Below, piece after piece: positions 29,102 to 36,788 of a DNA stretch of 54,542 bases. Made by a program: the position numbers and the translations under genes. Every line of letters begins with the position of its first letter. Positions within the stretch are counted from its first letter, which is position 1. The notes beneath the pieces were generated by a model. The model did no database searches and was not told the DNA's origin. It saw nothing but the letters and a program-made list of their open reading frames with translations. The stretch is from the NCBI GenBank assembly GCA_002688775.1, contig NZDH01000004.1:1-54542 (forward strand). Reading direction: 5' to 3'. Source of the DNA: Candidatus Woesearchaeota archaeon. Lineage in GTDB: Archaea; Nanobdellota; Nanobdellia; Woesearchaeales; GW2011-AR4.

Positions 29102-29133
29102 TTATTTTTCTCATTCTACCCCCATAAATCATG

Positions 29134-29253
29134 TTTTTGTCAAAAACCACAAGTGAAATATAGTGAAATGTTGCTTACGCAAATTTAATTCGTGGTTTTT
29201 GAGCATGCTCGGAAATTTTTACAATTTTCAATAGATAATAAAAATTTCCGACA
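29134..29253 (-). repeat. Hairpin-rich leader element, copy B (upstream of cupredoxin remnant)
   Basis: See copy A; also contains perfect 10-bp inverted repeat caaaaaccac (29141) / gtggtttttg (29192). Confidence 0.65.
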
Positions 29254-29374
29254 TATATATAATTTAGCATGAAAATTGTGTTTTTTAAAGTTTTATTTTT
29301 TAATAAAATAGCCTAAATTGGTTTATTTGCGTTCATAAAGGTTTATTTGGACTTTTCGTATGGGTATATAGATT

Positions 29375-30181
29375 TCATAATGCTACAAGCCATCTTAAAA
29401 AAAATCCAACATAGTAAGCTATGAAAGCTGCTACACCCCCAATAAACACCGTCCCTAGTGCTGATTTCCACAAATCTTTTTTTGTGACATAACTTTTTAT
29501 CGTGCCGATGATGAATAAGGCAATTACTGTCATGATAATTGCTATTGTGAATGTGTTTTGTTTGAATAAAGGGACAAAGTATGAAATAACATAAGCCAGC
29601 AGTGGGATGACCCCTATTATTACAAATCCGAAATATGTGCTGCCTGCGGTAACCCATGGACTTTTTGAGCTTTCCACAAGCCCAAGCTCATCAGCCATCA
29701 TGGTGTCAACCCACACTTTCTTGTTTGATGTTATGATTTTAACAGCTCTGTCAAGATCTTTTCCCTTAAATCCTTTTTTTCTGAAGATTTCCCTTATTTC
29801 TTGTTTTTCACCTTCAGGCACTGTTTCAATTTCCCATTCTTCCCTTTCCCTTTCTTTTGCAATAAGATCACGGTTTGTTCTTTCACTTAAGAAATTACCA
29901 GCAGCCATTGAAAAACCATCTGCTATCAAATTAGCAAACCCAAGAATAATCACTATTACTGGAGACAGCACAGCTCCTGCAGCTCCTGCAACAACTGCAA
30001 AGGTAGTAATGGTTCCATCTATTGCGCCGTAAACGAATTCTCCCAGATATTGGCTCTTAGTGGCTATATGACCTTCTTCTTTAATATGTTTTTTAATTAG
30101 CTCCTTTTTATGAGCCAGTCTAGCTAAGTTTATATCTTTTTTATCAAAAGCTCTTTGAGCTTTCTTGATTCTCTTTGACAT
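29375..30181 (-). CDS. VIT1/CCC1-family iron/manganese transporter-like protein
   Basis: YLGEFVYGAIDGTITTFAVVAGAAGA...ADGFSMAAGNFLSERTNRD. ATG at 30181 preferred over GTG at 30196. Confidence 0.85.
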   Translation of the reverse strand: MSKRIKKAQRAFDKKDINLARLAHKKELIKKHIKEEGHIATKSQYLGEFVYGAIDGTITTFAVVAGAAGAVLSPVIVIILGFANLIADGFSMAAGNFLSERTNRDLIAKEREREEWEIETVPEGEKQEIREIFRKKGFKGKDLDRAVKIITSNKKVWVDTMMADELGLVESSKSPWVTAGSTYFGFVIIGVIPLLAYVISYFVPLFKQNTFTIAIIMTVIALFIIGTIKSYVTKKDLWKSALGTVFIGGVAAFIAYYVGFFLRWLVAL

Positions 30182-30182
30182 A

Positions 30183-30278
30183 TTAGCAGAATTCACAAAC
30201 GTTCGGTTTTTTCTTGCTTGATTTTTTTGTGCTTGATTTCTTTTTTGCTGACTTTTTTGCTTTCTTAGATTTTGCCAT
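30183..30278 (-). CDS. Tiny Lys-rich peptide ending in CEFC (31 aa)
   Basis: MAKSKKAKKSAKKKSSTKKSSKKKPNVCEFC*; stop 1 nt before the VIT1-like ATG. Confidence 0.45.
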   Translation of the reverse strand: MAKSKKAKKSAKKKSSTKKSSKKKPNVCEFC

Positions 30279-30342
30279 GGATTTCACCTCTTTTTCATAT
30301 ATGCTGAACCAGAACATGGATTATATAAAAGTTGCTATAGAT

Positions 30343-31017
30343 TCACCTTTTCTTGCAGATAAAAAAGCAGTGGTCTTTTTGAAAGGGGTCAAGCTCCCTG
30401 TAATCTATGATTGTCAAAGTTTTTTCCAGTTTTTCTCTTACTTCCTTGAAAATATGGGCTGGTTTTTTTGTCACGTCTATGCTTCTTGCCTTGACAGCCA
30501 ATATGGCATAACCTCCATGCTTCAGAAATAAATCTATGTTTTTCAGGAAAATATTGGTCTGGTCTTTTTGGGCAATATCCTGGTAAATGACGTCAACTTC
30601 AGATATTCTTTCCTGGATTTCTTTTATTTTATTTGCATCAGCCAAGATAGGAGCTATATTTTTTCTTTGGTAGCATAAGAAAATCAAGTCGCGCATTACT
30701 CTTGGAGCAAGGTCAACTGCAAAAATAAAGCCTTCATTGCCTAAAATATCCGAGACATGGGAAACTGTTGTTCCTGAAGCTGAGCCAAGATATAATACTA
30801 CGTCGTTTTTTCTAATGCAGATATTAAGGCTTCCTTTCAAAATAGATGCAGCAAGCTTGCTTTTGGAAGCATCCCATTCCCTGTATTCAGTATTGTTCTC
30901 TTTGACAAGCCTTTCACCATAGACATTTTTGGTCGGCACTAAATTACGAGTGTATAATCTCTTTTTTCTTCCTTCCTGCGATTCAAAAACCTCAAATATC
31001 TTGGATGGCTTGATCAT
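30343..31017 (-). CDS. flpA: Fibrillarin-like rRNA/tRNA 2'-O-methyltransferase
   Basis: REWDASKSKLAASILKG, VLYLGSASGTTVSHVSDI, AVDLAPRVMRDL, DVIYQDIAQKDQ. Confidence 0.95.
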   Translation of the reverse strand: MIKPSKIFEVFESQEGRKKRLYTRNLVPTKNVYGERLVKENNTEYREWDASKSKLAASILKGSLNICIRKNDVVLYLGSASGTTVSHVSDILGNEGFIFAVDLAPRVMRDLIFLCYQRKNIAPILADANKIKEIQERISEVDVIYQDIAQKDQTNIFLKNIDLFLKHGGYAILAVKARSIDVTKKPAHIFKEVREKLEKTLTIIDYRELDPFQKDHCFFICKKR

Positions 31018-31961
31018 TTTGTGTTTTGCTTAAACTTTTCTTCTAATTCCTTTCTCAGCTTGTCTCCTATGAATTTTCCCTGGAAATAATCGATTTTTGA
31101 AGCTATAGATATCTTGTTTGCCAAAGCCCTTGCAATCACACCATGCATTCTTTCAGGAGAGCCAGCTATCAAAGTATGGGCTATTATTACTCCGTGTCTT
31201 GGCGGCCTTGCGCCTGTTTTCATGTGCCTGAAAAGCGCTTTTTCTGCTCCAAGAATCTGGATTGTTGAGGCAGGCATCTCGCTCAATCTCTTCAGGCTGC
31301 CTGCATGCTCTATGAGTTTTGCGCATACAAGGACATCGCAGACAGCTCTTGTGTTAGGACAGGATTCATCCATCAAAGCTGAGATGTAATCCAATTGGCT
31401 TTTCCTTAACTGGTATAAATCGTATAATTGATGCGTCAAACCTTTTAATGGCTCTAAATTTTCCTGCTCAAAATCAGCACCAATTGAATCAGACTCCTTA
31501 ATGTTTAATCTTTTCAGAAGATCCTTTTTTTCATTTTCAAGGATTTCCTCTACAAATTTTTCATGATTCCTTATTGATCTTGAAAACTCAGGATTGTACA
31601 GATCATACCATTCCCTCAACCTTTTTGCCAAAAGATTAGTTGTCTTGTCAAGCTCGTCAACTGACTTTATCGCTTGTATGATCAAAACATCGTCTTTTAC
31701 AGAAGCTTTTACATCAATTTTTGTCAATTGGAGGTTTTTATTATAGAAGCCGTTGAGGTATTGCTTATTTTTGAAATGGTTCAGTATATTCCTTAATTCT
31801 TCTTTTTCCGGTGTTTTCAGGTTTTTATGCTTGTTTTTTATTTTATCAGCAAATTTGTCTTTGCTGCTGTAATCTTCAGTATTTTTGAACAATAGCTTGT
31901 CAACTACATTAAATTTATCATCGAATACGAATATTCCAAGTATGTTTGAAAATATGTACAT
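31014..31961 (-). CDS. nop5: Nop5/Nop56-Nop58 C/D-box RNP protein
   Basis: CPNTRAVCDVLVCAKLIEHAGSLKRLSEMPASTIQILGAEKALFRHMKTGARPPRHGVI; next to fibrillarin. Confidence 0.94.
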   Translation of the reverse strand: MYIFSNILGIFVFDDKFNVVDKLLFKNTEDYSSKDKFADKIKNKHKNLKTPEKEELRNILNHFKNKQYLNGFYNKNLQLTKIDVKASVKDDVLIIQAIKSVDELDKTTNLLAKRLREWYDLYNPEFSRSIRNHEKFVEEILENEKKDLLKRLNIKESDSIGADFEQENLEPLKGLTHQLYDLYQLRKSQLDYISALMDESCPNTRAVCDVLVCAKLIEHAGSLKRLSEMPASTIQILGAEKALFRHMKTGARPPRHGVIIAHTLIAGSPERMHGVIARALANKISIASKIDYFQGKFIGDKLRKELEEKFKQNTK

Positions 31962-32030
31962 ATCGCAGAGAAGTGATTGCTGTTTTTTAAAGATGTCGAT
32001 ATGTCACTTTTAATTTCATAATTTATTAAC

Positions 32031-32153
32031 CCAACAACAATAATGGCAGGCAAACACGGTTTTTCTTGGTGAAAAACCTACTCACAAAGGATTTTTCCAC
32101 ACTGTGTATGGAAAAATCCTCTGCATTCGATTTGCCGCCATTATTGTTGGGTG
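32031..32153. other. Nested inverted-repeat element (outer stem plus two internal hairpins); candidate structured RNA or ITR/MITE-like element
   Basis: acaataatggc-a-ggcaaa (32037-32054) pairs with tttgccgccattattgt (32131-32147); GGTTTTTC/GAAAAACC (32058-32078); AGGATTTTTCCA/TGGAAAAATCCT (32088-32120). Confidence 0.75.
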
Positions 32154-32206
32154 GTTTACTTTATAATATCAATAAATTAATATACCGAAAAGATTATTAA
32201 ATTGAT

Positions 32207-32509
32207 ATGACCTTAGTATATATCACCTGCAAAGATAAAAAAGAGGCTGAGAAGATATCATTGCATTTATTAAAAAGAAAACTTATTGCATGCGCCAATA
32301 TATTCCCGGTCACAAGCATTTACAGATGGAAGTTCAAAATCGTGAATGAAGATGAAAATATCCTTATAGTCAAGACAAACAATAAAAAATTCAACAGGGT
32401 TGCTAATGAGGTCAAGAGAATCCACTCATATGATATTCCGTGCATTTTAAAGCTGGGAGCAACTGCAAATAAAGAATACGAGACTTGGGCAAATAAAGAA
32501 TTAAAATAA
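32207..32509 (+). CDS. cutA: CutA1 divalent-ion tolerance protein
   Basis: MTLVYITCKDKKEAEKISLHLLKRKLIACANIFPVTSIYRWK. Confidence 0.92.
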   Translation: MTLVYITCKDKKEAEKISLHLLKRKLIACANIFPVTSIYRWKFKIVNEDENILIVKTNNKKFNRVANEVKRIHSYDIPCILKLGATANKEYETWANKELK

Positions 32510-32528
32510 ATTTTGATATAAAAAAGAG

Positions 32529-34208
32529 ATGTTTCATCTAATAAAAGACATAAGGGATATAGACAGGTTTAATCAGATACTTGTAGTTCTGCTTGAAGAG
32601 GGTTTTGAATTTTTGCTGGTCAAAACAGAGCTGAAGCACAATATTCCGCTTACAAAAAGCCTGAAAGCAAAGATCAAGAGCAGGCAGAACATAAAGCCAG
32701 AGGTAAGGCTAAGAAGGACCCTTGAAAGGCTTGGACCTACTTTCATAAAATTTGGTCAATTACTGAGTGTAAGGCCGGATTTGATACCAAAAGAGTATGC
32801 CCAAGAGCTGGAAAAGCTCCAGGACAAAGTTCCACCAGTATCATTCAAGGATGTCAAGGCAATTATCGAAGCAGAATTTGGTAAAAGTATTGAGCACTTA
32901 TTTTCTGATTTTGAAAAAAATCCAATAGCGTCTGCTTCTATCAGCCAGGTGCATAAGGCAACCCTAAAAACAGGCCAGAAAGTTGCTGTCAAAGTGCAAA
33001 GGCCTTATGCTAAAGATATTATGGAAACTGACATTGAGATATTGTCTTATTTTGCAAGGCTTCTTGAAAAAAAGGCAGAGAAAGTAAGGAGATTCAGGCC
33101 TGTCAAGATTGTTAATGAATTCAAGGAATGGACAGAGAAAGAGCTGGACTTCAGGCTAGAGGCCAGAAACGCAAAAAGATTTTACCAGAATTTTAAAGGG
33201 AGCAAGACAGTCCATATCCCAGAAATATATGATAAATTCACAACTGAAAAGATATTGACTTTGGAATTTATAGACGGTGTTGAGCTTCACAATATAAAAG
33301 AGATCAAAAAAAGAAAGCTTCACTTCAATGAAATAATAAAAAATGGTTTTGACGCCATAATGACCCAAGTTTTTGTGCAGGGCATATTTCATGCGGATCC
33401 TCATCCTGGGAATATCATCATAATGGACGATAATTCCATTACTTTTGTGGATTTCGGAATTGTCGGTTATTTTGATGAAAAATTAAGGAATAAATGCATA
33501 GACATGCTTTACGGGATAGTGGAGCAGGATGAAGACTTGATAATGGACACTTTATTGAGCATGGGAATAGAGAGTGAAGATGCCAACTATGAGCAGTTAA
33601 AATCCGACATTAGCTTTGTGCTGCAACCATTACAAGGGTCATCGATAAAAGATGCGAAAGTAAGCAAGATAATCGAAGAGTTGCTTGATATAGGGCTTAG
33701 GCACCATATTAAAATTCCTGCCCCGTTAGTTCTGTTCGGTAAAACACTTGTAACTTTGGAAGGTGTAGCTCTTGAGTATGATCCTAAGTTTAAATTGATT
33801 GGAACTGCAAAGCCGTTTATGGAAAAGCTCATTGCGAAAAGATCAAATCCAGTTTACTTATGGAAAAATTTTGTGCACAGCATGAACAGATACAAGAGAT
33901 TTGCAGAAGATTTCCCAGATAAAGCAGAAAAAGCCCTTGATAAATTTCAAAGAGGGTCTATCAAGGTTGATATTGAAGACACAGATATACAGAAATTATC
34001 TTTGGAAATAGACAGGAGCAGCAACAGGGTAGCCTATGGATTGCTTATTTCGGCCTTACTTATAACATCTGCGATACTGATACAAGTTGAGAAAGGGCCT
34101 TCAATATTGGGCATCCCCTTGTTGGCTTTTTTTAGTTTCCTTTTTGCTTCCATACTTGTGCTAATACTATTTGCATCAATTGTAAGAGAAAAATTTATTC
34201 ATTGGTGA
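32529..34208 (+). CDS. ubiB: ABC1/UbiB/AarF family atypical kinase
   Basis: LGPTFIKFGQLLSVRPDLIP, ASASISQVHKATLKTGQKVAVKVQRP, GIFHADPHPGNI, FVDFGIVG. Confidence 0.93.
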   Translation: MFHLIKDIRDIDRFNQILVVLLEEGFEFLLVKTELKHNIPLTKSLKAKIKSRQNIKPEVRLRRTLERLGPTFIKFGQLLSVRPDLIPKEYAQELEKLQDKVPPVSFKDVKAIIEAEFGKSIEHLFSDFEKNPIASASISQVHKATLKTGQKVAVKVQRPYAKDIMETDIEILSYFARLLEKKAEKVRRFRPVKIVNEFKEWTEKELDFRLEARNAKRFYQNFKGSKTVHIPEIYDKFTTEKILTLEFIDGVELHNIKEIKKRKLHFNEIIKNGFDAIMTQVFVQGIFHADPHPGNIIIMDDNSITFVDFGIVGYFDEKLRNKCIDMLYGIVEQDEDLIMDTLLSMGIESEDANYEQLKSDISFVLQPLQGSSIKDAKVSKIIEELLDIGLRHHIKIPAPLVLFGKTLVTLEGVALEYDPKFKLIGTAKPFMEKLIAKRSNPVYLWKNFVHSMNRYKRFAEDFPDKAEKALDKFQRGSIKVDIEDTDIQKLSLEIDRSSNRVAYGLLISALLITSAILIQVEKGPSILGIPLLAFFSFLFASILVLILFASIVREKFIHW

Positions 34209-34215
34209 GGTAAAA

Positions 34216-34521
34216 ATGAAAGAATTAATCAAAAAAAGCATGCTGCTTGGATTAGGGGCAGCTTCATTAAGCAAAGATAAGGTAGATAAGCTTGTAAAGC
34301 GGTTTGTAAGGAACAAGACAATAACAGCAAAAGACGCCAAATGGGTCAAAAAACAGGTCCTTAATGAGTTGGCTAAAAACAGAAAAAGACTTGAGAAATT
34401 AAGCAGACTGAAAACTGAGAAATTAAAGAAAAAGGCAAAGATTCTGGAAAAAGCGCTGACCAGAAGGGGCAAAATCACTGCAAACGAGATCTTAAGGCGC
34501 ATTGAAAAGGAACTAAGCTAA
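34216..34521 (+). CDS. Phasin-like small helical protein
   Basis: Helical Lys-rich ORF directly following ubiB-like gene. Confidence 0.5.
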   Translation: MKELIKKSMLLGLGAASLSKDKVDKLVKRFVRNKTITAKDAKWVKKQVLNELAKNRKRLEKLSRLKTEKLKKKAKILEKALTRRGKITANEILRRIEKELS

Positions 34522-35027
34522 TGCCGCAAGCAGTTGTTCATGTATTGTTTACAATTATTGTATTAGACTTGATTAGAGATCACTTCATAAAAGATAAAAA
34601 GAAAATACCGCTGCACTATATCTTTATCGGAGGTGTGGCTGGATTATTGCCAGACATAGACATTCCATTGTTTTGGCTGTTAAATAATTTTTTAGGAATT
34701 GATGTGCCTTGGTTCCATAGGGTTTTTACACACACATTTCTCTTTATCGGCGTATTTTTACTGCTCTCAATTGTATTTATTTTCATTAATAAGAGACTGA
34801 GTGAGATATTCGGGATAATAACTTTCGGTGTTGCCTTTCATATATTCCTGGACTGGTTTTTTTCAGGCGGGATTGCTCCATTATATCCATTCTCAAGCGC
34901 TACATTCGGATTGAACTTGTTTGGAATAATCAACTTGCCTGCTATAGTTGAAGGGTTGGAAGCAATTGTATTATTATTGTGGCTCTGGCATGAAGAAAAA
35001 ACGCACAAGATAAGCAATTTTATCTAA
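34521..35027 (+). CDS. YdjM/DUF457-like membrane metal-dependent hydrolase
   Basis: AGLLPDIDIPLFW, WFHRVFTHTFLF, AFHIFLDWFFSGG. Confidence 0.75.
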   Translation: MPQAVVHVLFTIIVLDLIRDHFIKDKKKIPLHYIFIGGVAGLLPDIDIPLFWLLNNFLGIDVPWFHRVFTHTFLFIGVFLLLSIVFIFINKRLSEIFGIITFGVAFHIFLDWFFSGGIAPLYPFSSATFGLNLFGIINLPAIVEGLEAIVLLLWLWHEEKTHKISNFI

Positions 35028-35272
35028 ATAATCCCTATCCTATTTAGAAATCTTACAATCAAAGCGATTAAAACAACTATTGCAATCGCATTGAAGATAT
35101 TGTTCTTTTTCTTGTCTTTGAAATAGATGATAGCGCCTGTTATGATCAAGCCTGTTATCAAGGCTGTCCATCTCAATCCTTTGCTTATGTCTATGTAAAA
35201 AAAATACCCTACAATTATCGATATGGGTATTGATACTTTAAGGATCAGATTCCAGTTGTATTCTTGGTTCAT
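35024..35272 (-). CDS. Small membrane protein
   Basis: 82 aa, three hydrophobic segments. Confidence 0.55.
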   Translation of the reverse strand: MNQEYNWNLILKVSIPISIIVGYFFYIDISKGLRWTALITGLIITGAIIYFKDKKKNNIFNAIAIVVLIALIVRFLNRIGII

Positions 35273-35273
35273 T

Positions 35274-35951
35274 TTATTCTATGATAGTTCCTCTAAATTT
35301 CTTGCCTTTTAACAATTTTTCAAAATTCCTTAGATTTGATCCTATAATATTCACCCTTATTTTTGATTTTTGGGCTTCTTTTGCTGCAACAGGGTCAAAC
35401 GGGACGTTCATGCCTGCTTTCCATGTCTGGTTCAATAGCTTGTTGAAAGTGCTCCAGTTCGTCTTTTCAATCTTCTTTGCGTTCTTGAATTTTTTAGGGT
35501 CTTTGTCATAAAGATAATTCACATTGCTCATGTTAATTATTTCAGTAACACCCAAGTTTTTAGCCAATAAAACAGTGTCGTAGTCTGTGCTCCATCCCGG
35601 AAGCCAGCCGGCTGCTACAAGCACATTTTTATTGAAATTTATCCTCATGATCGGATTTTTGACAATGAAGTTCTCTGCATTTTCCTTGAATATTGATTTT
35701 ACTAATTGTGCATTCAGATTTGTTGCATGAATGCCGAGCCAGTCCAAGTCTTTTTCATTCAGTTTGACAATTCTAGAAGCTGATTGCTGCAGTTTTCTTG
35801 CTAATTTTCCCCCTCCGCAGATGATTGCAAACTTGTGCCCTTTTTTGATAAAAGAATCTATAACTTTTTTAAAGCCTTTTAAGAATTTGATGTCTACATC
35901 ATTCGGCACAATCAAAGAGCCTCCCAGGGATAAGACAAATATCTTTGGCAT
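35274..35951 (-). CDS. pyrH: UMP kinase, archaeal type
   Basis: LSLGGSLIVP, IICGGGKLAR, GWSTDYDTVLLAKNLG, NVNYLYDKDPKKFKNAKKI, FDPVAAKEA. Confidence 0.9.
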   Translation of the reverse strand: MPKIFVLSLGGSLIVPNDVDIKFLKGFKKVIDSFIKKGHKFAIICGGGKLARKLQQSASRIVKLNEKDLDWLGIHATNLNAQLVKSIFKENAENFIVKNPIMRINFNKNVLVAAGWLPGWSTDYDTVLLAKNLGVTEIINMSNVNYLYDKDPKKFKNAKKIEKTNWSTFNKLLNQTWKAGMNVPFDPVAAKEAQKSKIRVNIIGSNLRNFEKLLKGKKFRGTIIE

Positions 35952-35990
35952 ATTTATTAATGTAAAATGAGAATATAAAAACTTTCTGAT

Positions 35991-36341
35991 TTAACTTCCA
36001 TATCCGATAAAAGTGACACCAGCTATAATTAATACAATCCCCACCCATTTGAGCTTGTTCATCTTTTCTCCCAAGAATTTAACGCTTAATAAACTCACCC
36101 AGATGTATATTAGCGCAACAAATGGGTACAATACAGACAATTCGCCACCTTTTAGGGCTGGGATGAATAAAACTGTGCCAACACCATATAAGGCAACGCC
36201 TCCAAAAAGATGATAGTTGGTCATTAACGAGCTTATCTTTGACAATCTTTTTGCAGATGCTTTTTTCAGCAAAATTGGCCCAAAAGCCCCTATTAAAGTC
36301 GCTAAAATTACAAGTCCTATTGCCCATAATTGTGTTGCCAT
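35991..36341 (-). CDS. SMR/EamA-type 4-TM transporter subunit
   Basis: ALYGVGTVLFIPALKGGELSVLYPFVALIYIWVSLLSVKFLGEKMNKLKWVGIVLIIAGV. Confidence 0.8.
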   Translation of the reverse strand: MATQLWAIGLVILATLIGAFGPILLKKASAKRLSKISSLMTNYHLFGGVALYGVGTVLFIPALKGGELSVLYPFVALIYIWVSLLSVKFLGEKMNKLKWVGIVLIIAGVTFIGYGS

Positions 36342-36342
36342 C

Positions 36343-36717
36343 TTATGCAGCTCCTGGAACTGAGTTTTTGCTTCCGATACCTATTGAGACGATGCCTGCA
36401 ATTATTGTTATCACACCAATCCACTTGAAAACATTCATTATTTCGCCTAAAAATATTATTGACAAAAAGCTGACCCAGATGTAGCTTGTTGCGATTATTG
36501 GATACAAAACAGAAACTTCACCGCCTCTGAAAGATATTATCATCATAGTGCCACCAATTGCGTAAAGAATCAACCCGCCAATTATGTGGTAATTCGTTAT
36601 AAGGTCTATGATGTTGAAAGTCAGAGTTTCAGAGCCGTATTTATACAAAAGCTGAGCTGAAGATGTTAAAAATGTAGTAATCAGCATCAACAATGCCGCC
36701 CATAGTTTTGTTGTCAT
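36343..36717 (-). CDS. SMR/EamA-type 4-TM transporter subunit, paralog of neighbour
   Basis: LYAIGGTMMIISFRGGEVSVLYPIIATSYIWVSFLSIIFLGEIMNVFKWIGVITIIAGI. Confidence 0.8.
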   Translation of the reverse strand: MTTKLWAALLMLITTFLTSSAQLLYKYGSETLTFNIIDLITNYHIIGGLILYAIGGTMMIISFRGGEVSVLYPIIATSYIWVSFLSIIFLGEIMNVFKWIGVITIIAGIVSIGIGSKNSVPGAA

Positions 36718-36788
36718 TTTGAGTTTGATAAAAAGGTGGTATTTATAGTTTTAGATTTTCTTAATATTTGTTTTTAACGATTTAACAT

